From Acetobacteraceae bacterium (GTDB lineage: Bacteria; Pseudomonadota; Alphaproteobacteria; Acetobacterales; Acetobacteraceae): DNA of 9,896 nt. Position 1 is the stretch's first letter. Every line of letters starts with the position of its first letter. Position numbers and translations under genes: made by a program. Where the stretch lies: the NCBI GenBank assembly GCA_947475475.1, contig CANJOG010000045.1:1-9896 (forward strand), given 5' to 3'. Shown in pieces: positions 5,875 to 9,896 of the stretch. The notes under the pieces are model-generated. The model was not told the origin of the DNA, ran no database searches, and saw nothing but the letters and a program-made list of their open reading frames with translations.

Positions 5875-7342
5875 GGCGCTCCGCCGCCGCAATGGCGGGC
5901 ATGACGGGCTGAATGCCTGGCCTGGCTATGTGGACGCTTTGTCCACCCTGCTGATGGTTATCATCTTCGTCCTGCTGGTCTTCATCCTGGCCCAGGCCTT
6001 CCTCTCGGTGGCCCTGTCCGGCAAGGACCGCACACTCGACCGGCTCAACCGCCAGATGGCGGAAATCTCAGATATGCTCTCGCTCGAACGCGAGCGTTCC
6101 GGCGAATTGCGGCAATCCATCGCCCAACTCACCCGCGACCTGCAATCGTCGAACTCCGCCCGCGAGGATCTCGGCCGCCAGCTCGCCGCCGTCACCGATC
6201 TGCAAACCCGTCTGGCTGCCGAGCGCGACCAGCTCCGCACCCAGCGCGACGCGCTCACCGCCCAGCTCTCCGACAGCCAAACCCAGTCCCGCTCGGCCGC
6301 CGCGCGCGCCGAGGGCTTGCAGAAGCAGCTTGGCGACATCGTCGGCGCAGGCGATGCCGCGGCCAGTTCGCTGGCCGCCACCCGCGCCGCGCGCGAGGAA
6401 CTCGAACGCACCGTGCGCGCCGACAAGGCCACCATCGAGGCAAGGCTTGCCGACATCGCCAATCTCACCGCCCAGCTCCGCGCCATGCAGCAGGCACGTG
6501 ACGAGCTGGACCGTACAGTGCGTGCCGACAAGGCCACCATCGAGGCCCGTCTGTCCGATATCGCCCGTATGGCCGAACAGGTCCGGGCACTCACGGCGCT
6601 GCGCGAAGAGCTCGAAAAACAGGTCCGCGACGCCACCGCCCGAGCACTCACCGACGAGCAGCGCCGTGCAGCCCTGGCCGCGCAATTCGCCGAGGAGCAG
6701 AAATACTCCGACAGCGCCCGCGCCCAGATCGCCCTGCTCAACCGCCAGATGGAGCAGCTCCGCTCCCAGCTCAATGCGATCAGCGACTCGCTGGAGATCG
6801 CCGAGAAATCCGGCCGCGACAAGGACGCGCAGATCGCAAACCTTGGTTCCCAACTGAATCTTGCCCTCGCGGCCAAGGTCGAGGAACTCCAGCGTTACCG
6901 CAGTGATTTCTTCGGCCGGCTGCGCCAGGTGCTGGCCAACCGCCCCGGCATCCAGGTGGTCGGCGACCGTTTCGTCTTCCAGTCCGAAGTGCTCTTCCCC
7001 ACCGGCAGCGCCGATCTCTCCGCCACCGGCTCCGAGGAAATCCTCAAGCTCGCCAACACGCTCAAGCAGCTTGCCGGTGAAATCCCGCCCGACGTGACCT
7101 GGGTGATGCGCGTCGATGGCCATGCCGATGCCCAGCCCGTCTCCGGCGGGACCTTCGCGTCAAACTGGGAACTCTCCGCCCAGCGCGCCATCAACGTGGT
7201 CAAGCTTCTGGTCGCTGCCGGCGTTCCCGCCAACCGTCTCGCCGCCACCGGCTTCGGCGACAACCAGCCACTCGATGCCGCCCAGACACCCGCGTCTTAT
7301 GCCCGCAACCGCCGCATCGAACTGCGCCTGACCGACCGCTAA
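5873..7342 (+). CDS. MotB-like protein: TM helix, long coiled coil, OmpA domain
   Basis: A 489-residue protein in three parts. Residues 1-20 are basic and cytoplasmic. One transmembrane helix (about 23-47, LSTLLMVIIFVLLVFILAQ) is preceded by WPGYVDAL, whose Asp21 sits where MotB carries its proton-binding Asp. Residues 50-345 are an almost unbroken coiled coil. Residues 355-489 are an OmpA/MotB peptidoglycan-binding domain with VLFPTGSADLS, GHADAQP (Asp419), LSAQRAINVVKLLV (Arg438) and ARNRRIEL; both ligand-binding residues are kept, so wall binding is likely. A 35-residue unit is duplicated at 174-243. Such proteins are often named flagellar motor or peptidoglycan-binding protein in Alphaproteobacteria, but no flagellar gene is here. 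It should pair with the channel protein encoded 16 nt upstream. True MotB has only a short linker, so the coiled coil is the distinguishing feature. Confidence 0.88.
   Translation: MALRRRNGGHDGLNAWPGYVDALSTLLMVIIFVLLVFILAQAFLSVALSGKDRTLDRLNRQMAEISDMLSLERERSGELRQSIAQLTRDLQSSNSAREDLGRQLAAVTDLQTRLAAERDQLRTQRDALTAQLSDSQTQSRSAAARAEGLQKQLGDIVGAGDAAASSLAATRAAREELERTVRADKATIEARLADIANLTAQLRAMQQARDELDRTVRADKATIEARLSDIARMAEQVRALTALREELEKQVRDATARALTDEQRRAALAAQFAEEQKYSDSARAQIALLNRQMEQLRSQLNAISDSLEIAEKSGRDKDAQIANLGSQLNLALAAKVEELQRYRSDFFGRLRQVLANRPGIQVVGDRFVFQSEVLFPTGSADLSATGSEEILKLANTLKQLAGEIPPDVTWVMRVDGHADAQPVSGGTFASNWELSAQRAINVVKLLVAAGVPANRLAATGFGDNQPLDAAQTPASYARNRRIELRLTDR
6392..6601 (+). repeat. Tandem 105-bp repeat inside the MotB-like coiled coil
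   Basis: Two adjacent 105-bp units, 6392-6496 and 6497-6601, encode residues 174-208 and 209-243. The 35-residue units agree at 23 positions, including an unbroken identical run RTVRADKATIEARL. A stretch of about 20 bases starting at 6421 recurs exactly at 6526. A third unit starts similarly (REELEKQVR, from 244) and then diverges. Thirty-five residues are five heptads, so the duplication keeps the coiled-coil register. Confidence 0.85.
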
Positions 7343-7388
7343 CAGGCTGGTCAGATGTGTCGACACCCACCATCCGCACCAACCCTGA

Positions 7389-7416
7389 TTGTGCTCCGCT
7401 CAATCCGGGCTAGGAT
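7389..7416 (+). promoter_or_regulatory. Weak promoter candidate before the SnoaL-like gene
   Basis: TTGTGC (7389-7394) and TAGGAT (7411-7416) with a 16-nt spacer match three and four of six consensus bases. The 7343-7498 spacer also holds a perfect 10-bp palindrome GTGTCGACAC at 7357-7366 and no clear terminator for the MotB-like gene. A separate promoter is plausible because the gap is 156 nt. Confidence 0.28.
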
Positions 7417-7498
7417 TCCGCGCAACTGACATAGCGCAATGCGGACCGCCCCGATTCGCGGCCAAAGTCACCGCACCGCCATACCGCAGGGGGAAAAC

Positions 7499-8035
7499 AT
7501 GGCCGACGATCCGCGCCTTCTGGCACTCGCTGACAAGCAGGACATGAGCGACATCCTCGCCCTCTATTGCCGCGGCTGCGACCGCGCCGATCTCACAGCC
7601 TTGCGGGCCTGCTTCTTCCCCGACGCGCACACCACCCAGTCCGGCTTCGACGGCAAATCGCATGATTTCTGCGATTTCATCATCTCCACCGTCGAGGTGC
7701 TCGATATCTGCACCCACATGATCAGCAATATCCTGATCGACCTGCGCGGCGACGTGGCCGTCAGTGAATGTCGTTTCCTCGCCCATCATTGCTGGTCCGA
7801 TCCCGGCGGGCGCGAATTGCACCGCTTCGTCGAGGGCCGCTACCTGGACCGCTTCGAGAAGCGCGAGGGGGTGTGGAAAATCGCCCGCCGCCGCGGCCTG
7901 AACGAATTCAACCGCATCTTCTCGGCCTGGGAATTCGGCGAGGACCAGCTTTCCGCCGCCGAACTCCACCCCGCCATCCTGCTCGGCGCAAAGGCCCCGG
8001 ATGACTGGCTCTATCGCATGCTTGATGAGGCGTGA
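7499..8035 (+). CDS. SnoaL-like/NTF2-fold protein
   Basis: A 178-residue protein of the SnoaL_4/NTF2-like superfamily, the fold used by scytalone dehydratase, the bile-acid dehydratase BaiE and ring-hydroxylating dioxygenase beta subunits. The opening helix pattern DKQDMSDILALYCRGCDRAD (12-31) followed by FFPDAH (39-44) is typical, as is the later THMISNILI (72-80) with His73. Tyr23, Asp28, Asp31 and His73 are possible pocket residues, but the reaction is unknown. No signal peptide, so cytoplasmic. An in-frame ATG at 7439 exists, but the ATG at 7499 has AGGGGGA (7488-7494) 4 nt upstream and gives the family-like N-terminus, so I chose it. The C-terminal EFGEDQLSAAELHPAILLG looks like the usual extension of dioxygenase-beta-like members. 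It lies alone between the motor genes and the cytochrome genes, and no degradation pathway surrounds it. Confidence 0.83.
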   Translation: MADDPRLLALADKQDMSDILALYCRGCDRADLTALRACFFPDAHTTQSGFDGKSHDFCDFIISTVEVLDICTHMISNILIDLRGDVAVSECRFLAHHCWSDPGGRELHRFVEGRYLDRFEKREGVWKIARRRGLNEFNRIFSAWEFGEDQLSAAELHPAILLGAKAPDDWLYRMLDEA

Positions 8036-8047
8036 TCGTGCCATAAA

Positions 8048-8062
8048 GGTCCGAACCGGACC
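8048..8062. repeat. Small dyad after the SnoaL-like gene
   Basis: GGTCCG (8048-8053), AAC, CGGACC (8057-8062) is a perfect 6-bp-arm dyad 12 nt after the stop. It may help end the transcript or serve as an operator for the cytochrome pair. No T run follows on the + strand. Confidence 0.3.
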
Positions 8063-8136
8063 AAATGGGAAATAATCGTCCGCACGCACTTGTTGCTTCG
8101 CTGCATGGAATATGCTGTCCCTCCCCGCGTCTTAAT

Positions 8137-8215
8137 GCCGACCCCCGAATCACCTTCTCGGGTGGGTTTGAGACCAAAATGAAACCCGCACCCCAGGGTG
8201 CGAGACCAACAGGGA
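8137..8215 (+). promoter_or_regulatory. Structured leader upstream of the cytochrome pair
   Basis: The 188-nt spacer 8036-8223 holds several short dyads before the cytochrome start. CCCGA/TCGGG and GGGTTT (8164-8169)/AAACCC (8182-8187) come first. A tight hairpin follows: CGCACC (8187-8192), loop CCAG, GGTGCG (8197-8202). AGGGA at 8211-8215 then gives a ribosome site 8 nt before the GTG at 8224. A possible promoter, TTGTTG (8090-8095) with TATGCT (8111-8116), has a short 15-nt spacer. No known riboswitch class is recognised. Confidence 0.3.
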
Positions 8216-8223
8216 CCGACCAC

Positions 8224-8682
8224 GTGGCAACAAAGACCAATGCGCGCAAGCTGATTGCGCTGATCGCGGCTGCCGGCGCCACCGGCGCCTATGCCGCCGG
8301 GGACAATACAGCGAATTTCGAACTGCGCCGCGACACCATGCGGGCCAATGGGCGCGCCCTGTTCGGCCAGATCAACCGCGTCGTGCGCGGCCAGCTTGAA
8401 TACTCGCCGGCCACTGTCACCGCCGCCGAGGATCTGGTGAAGAACGTCGCCTCCTACAGCAAGCTCTTCGAGCCGGGCTCGGATGTCACCGGCAGCAAGA
8501 TGAAGCCGGAGGCGCTGGCCAACAAGGCCGATCTCGACAAGCTCTCCGCCGATCTGCAGAAGGCGGTTGCCGACCTGCTGCCGGCCGTGCAGTCCGGCGA
8601 CAAGGACAAGATCGCCGCCGCCATCAAGCCGGCGATCGATAGCTGCAATGCCTGCCATAACAAATACGCCACGTTGAACTGA
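8224..8682 (+). CDS. Cytochrome c'/c556-type monoheme cytochrome
   Basis: A 152-residue exported cytochrome of the cytochrome c' family, which forms a four-helix bundle with the haem attached near the C-terminus. CNACH at 141-145 supplies Cys141, Cys144 and the proximal His145. In the first mature helix RRDTMRANG places Met39 where low-spin c556 proteins have their sixth ligand, so electron transfer is more likely than a five-coordinate gas-binding haem. I chose the GTG at 8224 because AGGGA lies 8 nt upstream and the product then starts with a good signal peptide (TNARK, then LIALIAAAGATGAYA, cleavage after about 24). Longer in-frame starts at 8065 and 8179 would bury that signal peptide behind an unlikely leader. 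It is encoded 5 nt before the diheme cytochrome, so the two are probably expressed together in the periplasm. Confidence 0.9.
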   Translation: MATKTNARKLIALIAAAGATGAYAAGDNTANFELRRDTMRANGRALFGQINRVVRGQLEYSPATVTAAEDLVKNVASYSKLFEPGSDVTGSKMKPEALANKADLDKLSADLQKAVADLLPAVQSGDKDKIAAAIKPAIDSCNACHNKYATLN

Positions 8683-8687
8683 CCCTG

Positions 8688-9599
8688 ATGCGGCCGCGCG
8701 CCCCCCGGCTCGCCTGTCTGATCGCCAGGCCAGTGCTGGCCATGGCGATCGCGACAGGCGGGGGGGCCGCTGCCCAGCAGGCCACTTCCGCCGCCGGCAG
8801 TGCCGCCAGCGGCGCCTATCTGGTTCGCGCCGCCGGCTGCATCGCCTGCCACACCGCCAAGGGCGGCGCCACATTTGCCGGCGGGCGGGAAATGAAGACG
8901 CCGTTCGGCACTTTCTACACGCCCAATATCACCCCGGATAAAAAGACCGGCATCGGCGCCTGGTCGGATGCCGATTTCGATCGCGCGCTCCGCCATGGCA
9001 CCGCACCCGATGGCGGCAAATATTATCCGGTCTTCCCTTATGCCAGCTACGCGCTGATGACCGCGCAAGATGCCAGCGCCATCAAAACCTATCTGTTCAC
9101 CCTGAAACCGGTGGAACGGGCCAACCGCGCGCATGAACTGCGCTTCCCCTTCTCCATGCGCATCCTGATGCGGGGCTGGCGGATGCTGTTCTTCGCCGAC
9201 ACCCCGCTCAAGCCCGCCGGCAAATCCCCGGAATACGATCGTGGCGAATATCTCGTCCGCGCGCTGACCCATTGCGGCGAGTGCCACACGCCCCGCAACC
9301 AGTTTGGCGCCATGCGCGAGAGCCTGTTCCTCGCCGGAAATGCCGAGGGTCCGGATAACGAGCTCGTCCCCAACATCACGCCGGACAAGAAAACCGGCAT
9401 CGGCGACTGGGCACCCGACGAGATTGCCGAACTCCTCAAATCCGGCGAAAGCCCCCTCGGCACCGATGTCGGCGGCGCCATGCGCGAAGCCATCCGCGAC
9501 GGGTTGAAATTCCTCACCGAAGCCGACCGCAAAGCGATCGCCACCTTCCTGCTGGCGCAAAAGCCAATCGCCAACAAGGTCAGCAAAACCAAGAGCTAG
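8688..9599 (+). CDS. Exported diheme c-type cytochrome
   Basis: A 303-residue periplasmic or membrane-associated electron carrier with two cytochrome c domains. Haem motifs are CIACH (51-55) and CGECH (196-200). Residues 1-29 form a signal peptide ending in GGGAAA before Gln30. Each domain carries the same module, NITPDKKTGIG followed by a W two residues on (80-92 and 229-241), which shows that it arose by duplication. Met124 and Met265 are candidate sixth ligands. The layout resembles the first two haem domains of the triheme cytochrome subunits of alcohol and gluconate dehydrogenases, but the third domain and its C-terminal anchor are absent, and no dehydrogenase gene is here. A basic, apolar stretch at 158-170 (RILMRGWRMLFFA) may touch the membrane. 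No strong ribosome site is seen, so it is probably coupled to the cytochrome c' gene 5 nt upstream. Confidence 0.9.
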   Translation: MRPRAPRLACLIARPVLAMAIATGGGAAAQQATSAAGSAASGAYLVRAAGCIACHTAKGGATFAGGREMKTPFGTFYTPNITPDKKTGIGAWSDADFDRALRHGTAPDGGKYYPVFPYASYALMTAQDASAIKTYLFTLKPVERANRAHELRFPFSMRILMRGWRMLFFADTPLKPAGKSPEYDRGEYLVRALTHCGECHTPRNQFGAMRESLFLAGNAEGPDNELVPNITPDKKTGIGDWAPDEIAELLKSGESPLGTDVGGAMREAIRDGLKFLTEADRKAIATFLLAQKPIANKVSKTKS

Positions 9600-9645
9600 C
9601 GCATGATGACCGAAGGTAGAATCACCGGAGGTCTGAATCATCCGC
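9599..9645. repeat. Imperfect palindrome with a tandem repeat after the cytochromes
   Basis: GCGCATGAT (9599-9607) and ATCATCCGC (9637-9645) pair at eight of nine positions. They enclose two near-copies of one unit, ACCGAAGGTAGAATCA (9609-9624) and ACCGGAGGTCTGAATCA (9624-9640). It starts at the last base of the cytochrome stop codon. A role as transcription end or as a dispersed genomic repeat is possible. Confidence 0.45.
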
Positions 9646-9665
9646 TCAAACAACAAAGCCCCTAA

Positions 9666-9692
9666 CCCGGATGAAGCAAAGCGCAATCCGGG
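9666..9692. repeat. CCCGGAT palindromic repeat, copy 1
   Basis: CCCGGAT (9666-9672) and ATCCGGG (9686-9692) are perfect 7-bp arms around 13 nt. Read on the - strand it begins CCCCGGATTGCGCTTTGC, a form I recall as a widely dispersed palindromic element in proteobacterial genomes. A related copy in the opposite orientation follows at 9711. Confidence 0.5.
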
Positions 9693-9710
9693 GTGTCGGC
9701 TGCACCATTT

Positions 9711-9742
9711 CCCGGATTACGGCTGCGCGCTTCCGCGCTACA
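9711..9742 (+). repeat. CCCGGAT-type repeat, copy 2, degenerate
   Basis: It begins CCCGGATTACGGCTGCGCGC and ends CGCGCTACA. It matches the reverse complement of copy 1 over its first bases (CCCGGATT, then CG) and more loosely after that, and its closing arm is lost. It lies directly in front of the aldolase-family gene and overlaps that gene's possible -10 box. Confidence 0.4.
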
Positions 9743-9744
9743 AT
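9739..9744 (+). promoter_or_regulatory. Possible -10 box giving a leaderless aldolase mRNA
   Basis: TACAAT matches five of six -10 consensus positions and ends 6 nt before the ATG at 9751, so transcription would begin at or next to the start codon. A poor -35 candidate, TTACGG (9717-9722), has a 16-nt spacer. No Shine-Dalgarno sequence is visible before the ATG, which agrees with leaderless translation. Confidence 0.35.
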
Positions 9745-9750
9745 TTCCGT

Positions 9751-9896
9751 ATGAACGAAGCGACAATCCGCGACGACCTCGCCGCCCTCTATCGCGACGT
9801 CGGCCGCCTCGGCCTGAACCAGGCCAGCGCCGGCAATGTCAGCGTGCGCCTGGAAAACGGCGACATGCTCATCACCCCCTCCGGCGCGCGGGCCGA
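9751..9896 (+). CDS. Class II aldolase/adducin-family protein, 5' part
   Basis: The first 48 codons of a gene that runs off the right edge. Two motifs of the class II aldolase/adducin fold are visible: GLNQASAGNVSVR (21-33), whose S-x-GN-x-S loop corresponds to the phosphate-binding loop of L-fuculose-phosphate aldolase, and ITPSGAR (41-47). The zinc-binding histidines lie beyond the window, so it cannot be told whether this is an aldolase, an epimerase or a dehydratase of the family. The chain before the loop (RDDLAALYRDVGRLGL) is the usual first helix. There is no ribosome site before the ATG; see the possible leaderless promoter at 9739. It is separated from the cytochrome pair by 151 bp of repeats, so it is probably a new transcription unit. 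Confidence 0.88.
   Translation, partial: MNEATIRDDLAALYRDVGRLGLNQASAGNVSVRLENGDMLITPSGARA

Noticed and set aside
5926..7123. Two long - strand open frames over the MotB-like gene (5926-6876 and 6068-7123)
   Set aside because: One is almost only Ser, Arg and Ala and the other is antisense repeats of the coiled coil. Both are codon-bias shadows.
3909..7342. Zorya-type anti-phage system
   Set aside because: ZorA and ZorB are MotA/MotB-like, but here the long rod is on the MotB-like protein and no helicase or nuclease effector gene (ZorC, ZorD or ZorE type) is adjacent; the neighbours are metabolic and cytochrome genes.
4711..7342. Flagellar stator motA/motB
   Set aside because: The B subunit has a ~295-residue coiled coil that flagellar MotB lacks, and no flagellar genes are in the window.
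7328..7354. CTGACC/GGTCAG dyad at the end of the MotB-like gene as a terminator
   Set aside because: Only 6-bp arms with a 15-nt loop and no T run; too weak to call.
7439..7498. 20-codon N-terminal extension of the SnoaL-like protein
   Set aside because: There is no ribosome site before 7439, whereas AGGGGGA precedes the ATG at 7499, which starts the family-like sequence.
8065..8223. N-terminal extension of the cytochrome c' protein
   Set aside because: It would place 53 unrelated residues before an obvious signal peptide; the GTG at 8224 has a good ribosome site.
8925..9410. Repeated NITPDKKTGIG segments as a mobile or recombination repeat
   Set aside because: They are the equivalent positions of two duplicated cytochrome domains, with synonymous differences, as expected from an old gene duplication.
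8454..9686. 410-codon open frame on the - strand
   Set aside because: It is antisense to both cytochrome genes, whose CxxCH motifs and signal peptides are unambiguous. No recognisable domain or good ribosome site is seen.

Overview
The window comes from a G+C-rich alphaproteobacterial chromosome, probably Rhodospirillales or a close relative. This is inferred from the elongation factor P and SuhB-like sequences, from efp lying next to suhB, and from C/G-rich third codon positions (42 of 60 bases are G or C at 6001-6060). No rRNA, tRNA, CRISPR array or complete mobile element is present. Apart from the first ~1.1 kb, every gene I call is on the + strand.

Left edge (1-1235): this part differs from the rest. 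A transposase N-terminus runs off the left edge on the - strand. Beside it is a - strand gene for an unrecognised coiled-coil protein with a clearly lower G+C (31 of 60 bases at 241-300). Its last 14 codons appear to be read from the end of the insertion sequence, so it looks truncated by the insertion. A perfect 17-bp palindrome sits just upstream of its start.

Housekeeping block (1236-3809): efp (elongation factor P), a SuhB-type inositol monophosphatase family gene, a small DoxX-type membrane protein and a VOC/glyoxalase-fold protein follow one another.

Envelope motor block (3855-7342): after a perfect 13-bp-arm hairpin comes a tight three-gene set. It encodes a secreted Ala/Pro-rich protein with a degenerate OmpA-like C-terminus, a MotA/TolQ/ExbB-type channel protein and a MotB-type protein. 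The last has one transmembrane helix with a conserved Asp, about 295 residues of coiled coil and a peptidoglycan-binding OmpA domain. Spacings are 4 and 16 nt. No flagellar, Tol-Pal or TonB genes are nearby. This looks like a non-flagellar, ion-driven, wall-anchored motor of unknown output and is the most interesting system here. A hairpin spanning the channel gene's stop and the MotB-like start could couple their translation.

Right part (7343-9896): a SnoaL/NTF2-like protein, then a tightly spaced pair of exported c-type cytochromes (a cytochrome c'/c556-type monoheme and a diheme cytochrome, 5 nt apart). Next is a 151-bp spacer filled with palindromic repeat elements, and then the start of a class II aldolase/adducin-family gene that runs off the right edge.

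All intergenic stretches are shorter than 200 bp; what each holds is given in the features. The long - strand open frames over the G+C-rich genes are codon-bias shadows and are not annotated.
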